DNA of 64,000 bases from Hyperoplus lanceolatus (lineage: Eukaryota; Chordata; Actinopteri; Uranoscopiformes; Ammodytidae), in the NCBI GenBank assembly GCA_026929865.2, contig CM049403.1:24908501-24972500 (forward strand). Direction: 5' to 3'. Below, in pieces: positions 11,220 to 22,754 of this stretch; position 1 is the first letter of the stretch; every line of letters starts with the position of its first letter. The notes under the pieces are model-generated. The model saw only the letters and a list, made by a program, of their open reading frames with translations. It searched no databases and was not told the origin of the DNA. A program made the position numbers and the translations under genes.

Positions 11220-12041
11220 CACTCTGAACACACAAGTCACCAATGGGGTGAGACAGGGTGGCATCTTGTCACCTGTCTTCTTCAATGTGTAAATGGAAGA
11301 TCTTTCTAAGAAGCTTAACGGATGTAAGACTGGTTGTATGGTGGGAGACAGTCTTATCAACCACCTCATTTACGCTGATGATTTGGTCATCATGTCTCCA
11401 TACAGTGCTGGGCTACAGCAACTGCTTAAAGTGTGCTCTAGCTACGGAGTTCAATATGACATCAAGTTCAATCCTAACAAGAGCGTTATTATGATTGCTA
11501 AAACTAAGGAGGATCAAAAGCAAGAGTTTCCTTCATTTTTGCTGTCTGACTGTACTCTAGAGGTGGTTAGGAAGGTACGGTATTTAGGTCACATCATCAC
11601 TGATGATCTATGTGATGATGATGATGTCCAGGGCCAGTGCTGTAAGCTTTATGCACAGGCCAATATGTTGGCACGCAAATTTCATATGTGCACGGATGAT
11701 GTTAAAGTTCAGAGCCTACTGTACTCGATTTTACACAGCTCACCTCTGGTGTAAATATAGAAGAGCAAAACAGAAAAAGTTACAGGTAGCCAGGGCCGCC
11801 GCTCACTATACGCAGGGTACGCAGAGTGCGTAGGGCACCAAGTTCCTGGGGGGCACCCAATTTTTTTTTTAATAATTTTTTATTTATTTTTTTTATGAAA
11901 AAGGAAAAATATATGATCCGGGGGCCCCCCAACATTGAGGTTTTTTAAAAAACTTCATGATGATCATTACATTACAAAAATTATATAAATTAGTTATGAA
12001 CAGGCCCATTGTTGTTTTGTCTTAATTGTGCAACCTATCCA

Positions 12042-12955
12042 GGGGTGGATTACTGCACATGCATACCAGGCACAGGCCCAGGGGCCCAAGGGGGCCCTTA
12101 GCCAGAGATACTGATAGTAACTTTTCATGTTGCATAGTCAAAGAGCTCTGTCACTGATGTCAATAACAGGGTCAATAACAGGGTCCAAAAAGGAATAGCC
12201 TAAATATCAGTATACTCATCAGAATGTAACAAGATATAAATCATCATGGGCCCCTCAACTAGTAGGGGAGAAATACAAAGGCAAGTTAAAAAAAATTGAT
12301 TGTGTATTGGACTGCTGATTCTTAAAAAAAAAAAAAAAAAAAAAAAAATGTATGTGTATGTATGTGTATATATGTGTATATATATATATATGTGTATATA
12401 TGTATGTATGTATGTATATATATATATATAGCTATATATAAAAAAAAATGTTTTTTGTTTTATTTTTATTTTCTGTAACAGTAACTGTGTATCTGAATTC
12501 GAATTTGATGAAAATGGGGGCGGTACCTGATAAGCCTTTGGCTTCTTCCGTCTCCCTTCGGACAACACAAAGTATGATGTATGAATATTTTCAAGAGAAA
12601 ATTGTGTATTGTGTGGAATTGTCCGAAAGAATAATAAATAAATAAATAAAAAAAACAACAGCATTACTAGCTCTGTGTAAGGGGCTCCTTGAAGGCCCCC
12701 CTCACACATACACAAATAAGCTTTCTATGTGTGAATTCTAAATTGTTCATAAAAAGTAGCTATCCACCCTTTATCTGTTGAAATGGGCCCCTCCATCATA
12801 GAACATGGATCTGCAGACCAATCTACTGTACTGTTTTTACAGTTGCAGAGTAAGGAGTGCTGCCTGTTACAGAAAAATCGGAAAAATAATGTTCCTTCTG
12901 CATCTCAGGAGTTGATATAGCCTCTAAAATTTCCTCTCAAAGTGCACCAGATTGA
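12042..12955 (-). mobile_element. Second copy (inverted) of the 8.4-9.1 kb element
   Basis: Starting GGGGTGGATTACTGCAC, this is the reverse complement of 8,618-9,115, with clear similarity through the GGGCCCCTCCATCATAGAAC-type segment. An AT-rich block of about 390 bp (roughly 12,280-12,665, with poly(A) and TATATG repeats) is present only in this copy. It ends at 12,955 against another repeat that starts TAGCCTGGAAATCCAGACC. No coding capacity. Confidence 0.7.
12325..12450. repeat. Poly(A) and (TATATG)n low-complexity block
   Basis: A 24-base A run is followed by an imperfect TATG/TATA array, inside the insertion specific to this repeat copy. Confidence 0.85.
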
Positions 12956-14518
12956 TAGCCTGGAAATCCAGACCCTGATATCTTGAACGATAGAGGGTCT
13001 GGCCACGATCAATAGTAATTTCCAACTCAAGGGGCGGCTCCTACTCGTGCATTTCAAATGCCACTGCACGCAGTTGGATAGCACTACAACCAATCAGAGC
13101 GATGCACAAGGTGACATAAGCCCCTTTCGTTTAGCGAACAGCTGTTAAACCGTTAAATTAAACCTTTGCCGTTGTCGGTCGGCAAAACAGAACATTCCAC
13201 TTACTTGCACCACTGACAATTTAAGCTTAGGGCACCCAAAAGCTTAGCAGCGGCCCTGCAGGTAGCATATAACGATGTGTTTAGAATTCTCCTTAAGCTT
13301 CCTAGATGGACAAGTGCTAGCTCTTTGTTTGTGACTAGTAATGTCCCCACCTTTCATGCTGTGTTGACGAATTTAATGTATAAATGTATGTGTCGACTTT
13401 TAGAGTCAAAAAACAAACTAATAATTGCACTCACTGATACTAAACAGAGTGATACAAGGTTCTCCTCTGGGTTGTGGAAACATTGGAATCGATGCTTGTA
13501 TATATTTTAATTTGTGTTGTCATGTATTTGCATTGTCTTTTTATATGGAACTTTGAGTCCGGAATAAAGTATTCATTCTTTCATTCACTCTTAAAGCTCT
13601 CCATTTGTAGATGATTTGCCTCACGGTGGACCGATGGAGCTCAAACTTTTTTTAAATTAATTTATAGCTGTCCCCAGACAAATGTGCAGCATCACAACTC
13701 TATTCCTGAGATCCTCTGAGATTTGTTTCCCTTTAAGTACGTGTGACCTGTATGGGTTAACTTTGGTGAGCCTAAACTGACCCGGTTTTATCTCTGTTTT
13801 ATCTAGTGCCGCCCAATTTCTTCCCTAAAGATCTCTCACTACATTGGTCCATTTCATCACTCAATTTGGCCCACCTGATTGTGTTTACCTTCTCGATTTA
13901 AGCAATGCAGCTTAGGGTTCACAAACTTTTACACAGCACTGATTATAAAAATTGATAAAAATGTATTAATTATGGTTAGAATAAATAAAATTCCACAAGG
14001 TTCAACGGGTTCACAAACTTTCACACAGCACTGTATACTACATGTTGTTCTTCACACAGCCAGTTCACTAGAAAGTGGCAGCGATAATAAATAATGTATT
14101 TAGATTCATCATCTACAATTTCGTTAAATTTCTCTTTGCCAAACGGTTGACAGTGTCATAATTCTATTACAAAATCCTCTGTGTCACAATGGGACGGTTT
14201 ATGGCAACTCGGATAATCATGTAACAATGTGGCTAATGCTATTAGGGGAGAGGATACCAGGCTGTGGGTGATTACCGCCAGCATTCATAACGCAACCTCA
14301 TCAGATTCATAAAGGACTTATGCCTGGCCGAGCTCACAGGGTTTGGGAGGATTACAGCCAGTAGGCTATTTCTGACACTAATCATCAACCAGCATTCCGT
14401 CACTGACTCACTGCTGCGCCAGAGTGGTTTTCAAGCAAATATATATACACAACTCATAACGAGAAAAACACAAACAAGCTCAAATGTCCTTTGGAAATAC
14501 ACATACAGCATACACACA

Positions 14519-14520
14519 GA

Positions 14521-14599
<79 letters not shown>

Positions 14600-14606
14600 A
14601 CACACC
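14519..14606. repeat. (CA)n microsatellite
   Basis: About 38 CA units, intronic, between the Tc1 element and the exon at 14,914. Confidence 0.95.
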
Positions 14607-14711
14607 CTCAGCAAGTTTAAGAGCAGAAAGCTTACATGACAAGTTGCTCTTAATATCTGTTCCACTGGTGTAGTACTTATGAAATCTAGAAATCCAGATT
14701 ACAGCATTGCA

Positions 14712-14713
<2 letters not shown>

Positions 14714-14782
<69 letters not shown>

Positions 14783-14788
14783 TGTGTG
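14714..14788. repeat. (TG)n microsatellite
   Basis: About 36 TG units only 110 bp from the CA array at 14,519. The two arrays are mutually complementary and could pair in single-stranded DNA or RNA. Confidence 0.95.
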
Positions 14789-14913
14789 CAGCAGATTAGG
14801 AATACAGCCAGGATATCACTCCATCACGAATAGAGAGAAAAAGGATTTTCATTTACTTCGCAGGCCAAAACAAGTGACCTATTTCATTCAGCAGGACACA
14901 CAGGCACACGTAC

Positions 14914-15069
14914 CTTGTCGTCATCGTCGCAGCCCATGACGTTGGAGAAGGGGATCTCGGCCTTGAACATCTTCCTACAGTGCATCAGCTGCACCAGCAG
15001 GTAGCACACGGTTTTAAACTTCATCCTCTTTACCGGTTTGATGTCTGACAATATAAGACCCGGAAAGAT
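14914..15069 (-). CDS. adcy1: adcy1 exon: C1b calmodulin-binding region
   Basis: Fifty-two codons, IFPGLILSDIKPVKRMKFKT to SNVMGCDDDDK. This is the segment of mammalian ADCY1 known to bind Ca2+/calmodulin, the property that makes this isoform a Ca2+-stimulated cyclase. The basic-hydrophobic stretch KRMKFKTVCYLLVQLMH and the following CRKMFKAEIPF are retained. Acceptor TTCCAG after a pyrimidine-rich tract, donor GTACGT, phase 0 at both ends; it joins DDDK to RRAL of the exon at 6,525-6,719. It is the most 5' minus-strand exon visible. Its upstream partner exons (C1a) do not follow at higher coordinates. A TTAA-flanked insertion starts 63 bp upstream of the acceptor. Confidence 0.95.
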
Positions 15070-15128
15070 CTGGAAATAGAGATATAGAAGATGATCAGAC
15101 ACTTTTATTTTGTAGAAAAATAAAGTAA

Positions 15129-16058
15129 TTAAAGCCACTACGAGTAAGTCGGCACGTTGGCGACACCTTTGAACAAAAGCGGTAGTATTTTAACGACGCC
15201 AGCTGTCGTGAAGCTGTTTTGTAGCTCGTGCAGGGAGTGTAAGATTCAAATAATCAGGAAGCAATATGGTGCGTGTCCGTGTGTTGAAACTGTGGAGGGC
15301 ACCGGACTCTTTTCGGCTCTGTGAGTCTATGGGTGACACAGCATCAACTAATGGCAGTAAGTGCTAAACACACCTGATTGCAATGAGTTGATGCATTGTC
15401 ACCTCTCACGGAGCTGAACGAGTCCGTGTCCTCACACCAAGCGAATGAACGAGTGATGGCAGTTAGTTAGTATGGATCACGATGAGGTAATGTGTTTATG
15501 TTGTAAATAATGACTATTTCAGATGAATAATGGTCATCTGATGATGCTGGTGAGGCAAAGTAAACTTTGTTTTAGTAGGCTACCGCTCATTCATTTAGGA
15601 GTAAACACTGCAGTCTAGGTTCGCTGCGTGAAATTGTGTATACGTTGCTTGGCAACGCCCTCCCGCCCGCCTATCACTCTCCCTTTTAGCTTTTCTTCAT
15701 TGCATTTTCTTTTTTTTCTTTGATGGTTCAGCCCAGTTATCAGTCATTATGAACAAACAACTGTCTCAAACAAGGCTCCCGCTCCCCTTCCCTCACCTGG
15801 ATCCATAGGCTTCTCAAATCGCGTTCCTGCGCCGCACTGAAATCTCCGACCAATACCGATATGTGACCATAGAGCATGCACGCGTGAACTGAAAATCGGA
15901 CTAGGTGTACGACCAGATCAAATGCAGTAATAAAAACTATTTAAAAACGTCTTTCTTTGCACTGATGGTCTGGTTTCCTGTTAAAGGTAATTTATGATTA
16001 TGAGAGGAAACATGAGGCTGTTTAAAAGATATTTAAATGTTACTCGTAGCCGCTTTAA
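15129..16058. mobile_element. TTAA-flanked non-autonomous element (piggyBac-like MITE)
   Basis: The 922-bp element (15,133-16,054) starts AGCCACTACGAGTAA and ends TTACTCGTAGCCGCT, inverted repeats with two mismatches. It is flanked on both sides by TTAA (15,129-15,132 and 16,055-16,058), the piggyBac target. No transposase frame. It sits 63 bp upstream of the acceptor of the adcy1 exon 14,914-15,069. Confidence 0.8.
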
Positions 16059-16106
16059 ATCAATAAATCATCCTCACAAAGTCTTCTGTATTAAAACTGA
16101 TAAATA

Positions 16107-19089
16107 CTAATATATCCCCTGAAACATCTAGCTTGATTGTATGGGACGCCCTTAAGGCTTACCTTAGGGGGCAGATCATATCTTACACTGCCAAGATGAA
16201 GCGGGAATCCACTAAAGAGCGTTTGGAATTGGCTCATCAAATTGGAGAGATTGACAAGCAATATGCGCAAACTCAAAACCCAACTCTTTATAAAAAACGA
16301 GTGGAACTCAAAACCAAATTCGACTTACTCACTACTCACTCAATTGAACACATACTTTAAAAAAATAAAGCCACATTTTACACATATGGTGATAAAACTG
16401 ACAAATTGCAATTGAAGAGCAGACATTCTTTCTTTAACGTACATCAATTATTCAATATAATTTACTCTGCTTCCGAGGACATCCCTGAGTGTGTCGTGTC
16501 AATTGATGCAGAAAAAGCATTTGACCGTGTCGAGTGGGTTTATCTATGGGCGGCTCTCGACAAATTTGGTTTCGGGTCAAACTTTATATCGTGGATCAGG
16601 TTACTATACTCTCACCCTTTAGCCTCAGTTCGGACAAATTCTCAGATTTCCAAGACGTTCGACTTACATCGTGGAACCGGCCAGGGATGTCCTCTGAGCC
16701 CCATGCTTTTTGATTTAGCCATTGAACCCCTTGTCATAGCCTTTCGTAGCTGTGAGGACATAGCCGGTATTTGGAGGGACGGCACACAGCATAAGGTCTC
16801 CCTATATGCTGATGACCTTCTGCTTTTTGTTTCGAGCCCAGACACATCTCTGCAGTCTGCTTTGTCAATGCTCAATCATTTCAGTCAATTTTCAGGCTAT
16901 AAGATAAATCTTGGAAAAAGCGAACTGTTTCCCACTAACTATGAAGTACAAGCACCGGTCCTTAACAACCTGCCATTTAAAATAGAAAAAAACAAGCTCT
17001 CATACTTGGGCATTTCAGTTACAAAGAGGCACAAGGATCTTTTCAAATAGAACTTTATCAATCTGTTTAATCAGATCAAACAAAAACGATTACGCAATGG
17101 TCACCCCTATCATGTCTCTTGTTGGCCGAATAAACTCAATTAAAATGAACATTCTACCAAAGTTTTTGTACCTCTTTCAGGCCTTACCAGTTTTTATCCC
17201 CATATCCTTTTTTGACCAGCTCGACTCAACTCTTTCCTCCTATATATGGAGAGGTAAGCGGCCTCGTCTCAATAAGACCCACCTCCAAAAAACCAAAGCT
17301 GCTGGCGGCCTGGCTCTACCAAACTTTTGTTTTTACTATTGGGCTGCCAACCTGCGCTGCCTTTCATTTTGGTCTTTCTGTCACAATCAGCCCAATTGTC
17401 CTGACTGGGTAGCCATGGAATTACATACAGATGATAATATGTCCGTGCCTGCATTACTTGGATCCCCACTTCCACTCCCATCGATTACATTTTTAAAAAA
17501 CCCGGTGGTTAAACACTCTCTAAGGATATGGTTTCAATTTAGGAAACATTTTGGGTTGCATAACTTCTCCCTGCTGAGCCCTATTGCATCAAACCACCTT
17601 TTCAGACCATCAACCCAAGATCCTGCCTTTAAAGAGGACCTATGATGCTTTTTGACTTTTATGACCTATAAACGTTGTTATGATGATTCATAGTCATGCT
17701 TAACCATACTAAATTATCAAATAATGACTTACATGCATTTCGACATATTCCCTGCTGACCATCTGGGGTGTCTGTGCAGAGCACTAAACACTATTCTAGC
17801 CAGTCGAGAAGTCACGTCTTCAAAGCGGTCTACCCTTTCATAATTTGTGACGTCGCATAAAACTTTGTGACGTCTCCACGCGGATGTTTCCATGTATGGT
17901 AATGCTGTCACTTCCCTGTTCGCGTCTGCCTCGCGCCCTTATAGGTCCATGCTCGCGCTTCCCGCCACTGAAAGTGTTCCGGAAGGAAGGTAACCAATCA
18001 CAACGGAGTGGGGTTTGCAGGAGGGGAGCGGAGATGGCCGAAGCACAGGCGGAGGGAGCCGAAGCACACACACTCAAGTGTTGACAGGATGTGCTGGATC
18101 GCCAAAATAAGAGAAAGAGCTTCCCGAAAATCTACATAGTTTTTTGTGATGTGATTCGTGTCAGGTTGCTCTATAGCAGTGTAAAACAAGAAATTAAGAC
18201 CAGAAAAGTAGCATAATAGGTCCTCTTTAAAGAATGGCATAAGAAGGGTATTGTGCACTTCAAGAACCTGTATATGGGTAACACTTTAGCATCATTTGAA
18301 CAACTAAGCAACAAATTCAGTCTTCCAAGGTCAGATTTTTTCAGATATTTGCAAACAAGGCATGTTGTGCTATCCAAATTGACCAGCTCTTCTATACCAG
18401 CAGACACAACCCTTGTTGATTTTGTTCTTTCTATCAACCCATCTCAAAAGAGACTTGTCTCTGCGTTTTATGGCAGGATGTTGAACCTAAGACATGGCTC
18501 TATGGACAAGATCAAAGCAGCATGGGAAGGGGACTTGGGCTTCTCTTTAGCGGAAGATACATGGAGCTCCATTCTTAAACATGTTAAGTCCACCTCTAAA
18601 TGCGCTCGTCATTACCTGATCCAATTCAAAGTGGTTCATAGGGCTCATATCTCAAAAGCCAAATTATCCACAATTTACCCTGATGTTAGTCCACTGTGCG
18701 TAAGATGTAACATCTATGAAGCCTCTCTACTTCATATGTATTGGTTGTGCCCCAGCCTTAACAAATTCTGGGTAGAGGTCTTCCAAACATTATCCCAGGT
18801 GTCAAACATAAATTTGGAACCAAAACCTTTAATTGCACTTTTTGGGGTCACTGACGAGGTGGTTGGATTAACTGCAGTTAAGCGACATACTATAGCTTTT
18901 GCCTCTCTTCTGGCCCGACAAACCATTTTGTTGAGGTGGAGGGAACCTGTCCCGCCCACTCATACACAATGGCTGAGAGATGTTATGTCCTGCCTTAAGA
19001 TGGAGAAAATTAGGTACTTGCTTCGGTATTCCAGTGCAGGGTTTCAGAAAGCATGGGGACCTTTTCTGGCCTCATTTCAGGCTCTGTGA
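16107..19089 (+). pseudogene. LINE ORF2 remnant (L1-clade reverse transcriptase)
   Basis: Pieces in order: an endonuclease-RT linker (VWDALKAYLRGQIISYTAKM, from 16,133); reverse transcriptase with VVSIDAEKAFDRVEW, GTGQGCPLSP and SLYADDLLLF (16,406-17,050); the thumb/connection region (17,097-17,645); and the C-terminal domain (18,253-19,089) with CVRCN and LLHMYWLCP, a Cys/His arrangement seen at L1-type ORF2 ends. YADD is the catalytic pair. Stops at 16,358 and 17,048 and frame changes break it. Ignoring the 594-bp insertion, the frame reads through the TTAA site. Confidence 0.85.
17629..18230. mobile_element. TTAA-flanked MITE inserted in the LINE
   Basis: The 594-bp element at 17,633-18,226 starts AGAGGACCTATGATG and ends CATAATAGGTCCTCT, with TTAA on both sides (17,629-17,632 and 18,227-18,230). 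The LINE coding sequence continues directly across one TTAA, showing precise insertion. piggyBac-type target and termini; no transposase frame. Internal sequence is GC-richer than its host. Confidence 0.88.
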
Positions 19090-19290
19090 ACTGGCAGTGA
19101 CTTGGGAGGGATTATTTTTGGGTATTTTGATGTTTATTTTATTTTACTGTCTGTCTTGATTTAAGTGGCATAAGTTGTTTTTTATTTATTCTTTCATAAT
19201 ACCTGTCTGTAACAAATTAACAACTTGTGTCACTTTTCTATACAAAAAAACAAATAAAAATATCTTGATTTAAAAAAAAACTGATAAATA

Positions 19291-20505
19291 AAATCCAATC
19301 TCCAAAATAAAACTTAATACCACAGTTGTCATCAATACTGCAGCTAATTACATTAATATACGTATGTTCCATATGATTTCTAATATTTACTGTAATACAA
19401 TATAGTTTAACATTACACTTTCAGTGGTATCTATGTTACAGCCCACAAATCAGAATACAACTAAAGAAACGAGAAAAGTAGCTTGCCAGAAACAAATATC
19501 CCAAATCAGATTTATAAAAGTGAAATCAGACCGGCATGTTAGCAAGTGTAGACCTACGTATATAGTATCTTTATGAAATAATGAGTTTGACTAATAGGAC
19601 ATTTACTCTTTTTTATGGAGCTTGGAACAATTCAAGCTTGTTTTAAAATGTCGTTAAAGGACTAAAACCTACAATACCATACAATATGATATGATACGAT
19701 ACAATATTACTCTATTGTCAGAGCATGTCTGACATTTTTCTTGCATTGCAGCATCTCCATTTATCACAGGAAAAACAAGCATTGAGACATCAAGACAGGG
19801 CCCATAAATACATACAACAGACCATAACAATGACAAGAGGACAACATCTAAGGCCTGTCAGCGTGCATGTATGGTCAGTTTGACAATTGACTGTAGACTG
19901 AAGAGTCAAACCTTATTCAAATGTGGAACCCCATAATTCCAGTTTGAGGATAACAAATTGTACTCACTGTTCAGAACATCGTTGGGGTAAGAAAAAATGT
20001 TGTTGGCCATTTTTAGTATGATAATTAGTAGGCTGATTTATACAATTTCTCAGGTGGTTGACTGACTATCTTTCAGCAGTAAGATATCTAATTGTTGAAG
20101 CAGTTTTGACAGGCTGCTTTGTATTCACTTCCACTCTCTGAAGCTTTCAAAATAATAAATTATTGGCCTACAGAAAACTTCAAAACCTTTTCAAATGACA
20201 CCTTTAAAACTCATCATTTCCGACACCACTTTCTAACTACAATGTGACAGATTATCATTAATTTTGTTTGATAAAAAACATGAGAGAAATTGGCATTATC
20301 CAGTCACAGATGGGAGTGAAAGGACGACAAAATTCATGGGTATTCAGTAGGCTTGAGTGGGATTTTAAAAGTGAACTAGGAGCGTGCAATGTAAGACAAC
20401 TTGCAAATATTTATATAAGTGTTTCTTTGGGTGTGTGAATACAGCGTATGCATGATCACTCTGCAGATTTAAAAAAAAAATGTTTTGCTACTAGCAGTCA
20501 TTCCC
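19291..20505. other. Intergenic or intronic sequence, nothing recognised
   Basis: AT-rich, without long open frames. A short ATACGATA-like stretch at 19,676-19,703 is low complexity. Confidence 0.35.
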
Positions 20506-20511
20506 CACGTC

Positions 20512-20690
20512 CTATCTCGTTGAGCAGGGATTCAGCCAAGCACTGCACATGCAGTCAAAATATCGCAACGGGATCTCCAACCTGGTCAGCTCTGGTGCTC
20601 TTCGATTGAGTGACGTCTCCAGTGTCCCAACGTCAAGGCGCTGACGCGGGCCACCAACCGCAGGGCTCTCACTAATTTATTATCCAGCTG
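20512..20690 (+). pseudogene. Fragment of a domesticated-hAT/ZBED-like protein
   Basis: In the right frame the sequence reads YLVEQGFSQALHMQSKYRNG then ISNLVSSGALRL, resembling the C-terminal hAT dimerisation region found in ZBED- and SCAN-domain-type transposase-derived proteins. The upstream sequence is not coherent and stops follow. A small decayed remnant; the assignment rests on one short stretch. Confidence 0.45.
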
Positions 20691-21460
20691 CTCTGAGCAT
20701 CTTCACAAAATGACCGTTGCATTTTACATCCCCAACTTAAATAGGCCTAATTAGGCCTCGTGCACGTTCTGTTTCGTGATTGGTTGAATCACGGTTATTC
20801 ACCTCATAATTAATACAATGTGCATGCTGTTCCTGCACTCCAGAGGCGATCTCCCTACCCACTTCGCCACTGCCGCCCGTTTGGCATAACTGCATATGTT
20901 GTAGGTGCAATTCTACCATTACTAAAGCCAGGCGACCAAACTTTATTGGTATTGAATATTTCAACAATCATCAAGGCGGAACTATAAGTTCATGCACATC
21001 ACTTAACAGTAACAGCCATGCCAACCCGGTCTCACAGTGTTATGTGAAATGGATATGTTGGTCCACAGTGCAAAACGTAGCAGTTTCCCCAAAAAATTGT
21101 GGGTTATTTATATCTATTCATTTCTAATGGACAGTGTACATGTCACGTGACCTTCAAGTCCTCCCGGCCGAAAAAGAAATCAAGCTGTGACTGCCATTGC
21201 CACAGCTTTTAATCTGATGATTTTTAAGATATACAAGCTATTAAATGGGTTTTGATAACATTGTTAGCGAGCAATGTGTGTCTTACTTTCACAATCTTCA
21301 CTCAGTGAATGTATACGATGTACATTGATGGTTATCACAAATATTATTCTGGACATTGCCAAGAAAATGTTGATATACAACATTTGTTTCAGGTTGACAT
21401 ACTGGTTGCTATGATGCTCGTGATGCTGCCTTAACCTTCCTCCTGTCTTAACTTGTTGTT

Positions 21461-22200
21461 ACCATCCATGGTGTTAGCGGGTCGGTTTCGACCCGTGTCT
21501 AAAACCAGCTGTAAAAAGCACTAAAAACAATTATCTATCATCCAATTTGTTTCTCATCTCTTGGTCACCTTGTTAGGCTTCCTTATCCATGAAAATATTG
21601 TTTTTAATATTTTTGGTGTAGGCCTCTGGGCCTTTTTTTGTCCGTATGCCCCTCAATTTCAACAAAAAAAATTGTAAAATGAACCTCAAAAGAATTATAT
21701 AAATAAATATTTGGTTGTTGTGTTACTTGGCTATTGCTGAGGGGTATGAGAACACATTTCTTAACTAAATTTGTTGAATTGATTTTTCATATTAACATTA
21801 TTAACAATAGTAACATCTATGGTGTTAACGGGTCGTTTTCGACCCGTGTCTAAAATCAGCTGTAAAAACACTAAATACAATTATCTATCATCCTTTTTGT
21901 TTCTCATCTCTTGGTCACCTTGTTAGGCTTCCTTATCCATGAACATATTGTTTTTAATATTTTTGGTATAGGCCTCTGGGCCTTTTTTTTGTCCGTATGC
22001 CCCTCAATTTCAACAAAAAATATGGTAAAATGAAACTCAAAAGAATTAGATAAATAAATATTTGGTTGTTGTGTTTCCAGACTATTGCTGAGGGGTATGA
22101 GAACACATTTCTTAACTAAATCTGTTGAATTTATTTTTCATATTAACATTATTAACAATAGTAACATCTATGGTGTTACGGGTCAATTTTGACCCATATA
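21461..22200. repeat. 351-bp tandem repeat in the piggyBac end
   Basis: Two full units and the start of a third, with period 351: GTGTTAGCGG at 21,471, GTGTTAACGG at 21,822, GTGTTACGGG at 22,173. The units are about 90% alike by eye. Each unit carries a GGGTC-N6-GACCC palindrome (21,479, 21,830 and 22,180). This sits immediately inside one terminal inverted repeat of the transposon. Confidence 0.9.
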
Positions 22201-22754
22201 TATTTATTTCAAGAAAAGAGCAAACAGCCTTTTATTTCAGCAATAGAACTTTATTGCAAACAGTGAAAACTAGAACAAGTCAGAATACAACATATATATT
22301 TGTAGGGTCAAACAAACAACAACCAATCAAGCAAATCAAACCAATAGAAAGCAATTACTAGTTCCAAAACTAGTAAACAAAACAATACCAAACAAAACAC
22401 AGTACAAGTCTCTGTGTGTATGTCAGTGTTTCCACTAATGTATCATTCCGTGGCCGGGCCGCACGCCATTTGCCGCCACTTTAATTTTTTATTTATTTTT
22501 TGATATATGTATATTTTACTATTTAAAAAATATACATGTATACATTTCATTTGCAATGCGCGAGTTTCACTTGGAAACAATAGCATTTCCGTATAAAAAT
22601 CTTTAACGTGTGATTCGCGCTGTGATCTCAAGAAACAATATTTCCTTCAATCATGGACGTATTATCAAAGCGCCGCTTGAGGGATGGAGGCTTCAATTTC
22701 CCCGAGTCAATCAGCCCCTCCCCCTGCGGTGTCAACACGCGCTGTGACTGTATT

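Larger units (their letters stand above)
11783..13266 (+). mobile_element. hAT-type element with 8-bp TSD, inserted in the LINE
   Basis: The element at 11,791-13,258 starts CAGGGCCGCCGCT and ends AGCAGCGGCCCTG, an inverted repeat with near-perfect match. It is flanked by the 8-bp direct repeat CAGGTAGC (11,783-11,790 and 13,259-13,266), the hAT signature. No transposase frame is left. It contains another repeat (12,042-12,955). LINE coding on both sides is continuous when the element is ignored, so this insertion is younger than the LINE. Confidence 0.88.
11219..13585 (+). mobile_element. Truncated non-LTR retrotransposon inside the Tc1 element
   Basis: Boundaries approximate. The first part encodes reverse transcriptase motifs NGVRQGGILSPVFFNV and HLIYADDLVIMS (11,230-11,400), and a 153-codon frame runs to 11,754. 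A TAA stop interrupts the frame just after the first motif. After the hAT insertion (11,791-13,258) the frame resumes at about 13,262 with LKLPRWTSASSLFVTSNVPT, a C-terminal LINE segment, and ends near an ATTCATTC tail. 5'-truncated non-LTR element; clade not assigned. Confidence 0.7.
10102..14035. mobile_element. Tc1-like element with long inverted ends, split by insertions
   Basis: Both ends carry CAGTGCTGTGTGAAAGTTTG (left at 10,104; reverse complement ending at 14,033) and are flanked by TA (10,102-10,103 and 14,034-14,035), as expected for Tc1/mariner. The inverted similarity is long: about 10,104-10,660 pairs with about 13,590-14,033 plus 11,140-11,195, and it reaches into transposase coding sequence. 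The left arm encodes STVRQIIYK on the plus strand; the right arm encodes the same helix-turn-helix segment on the minus strand. Both ends therefore derive from the 5' end of the transposon. It is interrupted by a LINE (about 11,219-13,585). Confidence 0.8.
16093..19290 (+). mobile_element. 5'-truncated L1-like LINE with 14-bp TSD
   Basis: The LINE body runs from 16,107 to about 19,276 and is flanked by the 14-bp direct repeat AAAACTGATAAATA (16,093-16,106 and 19,277-19,290). The 3' end has AATAAAAATATC and an A-rich tail. It begins in the middle of ORF2 and contains the reverse transcriptase and the C-terminal region. A TTAA element at 17,633-18,226 interrupts it. The insertion was full-polarity, target-primed type, on the plus strand. 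Confidence 0.9.
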
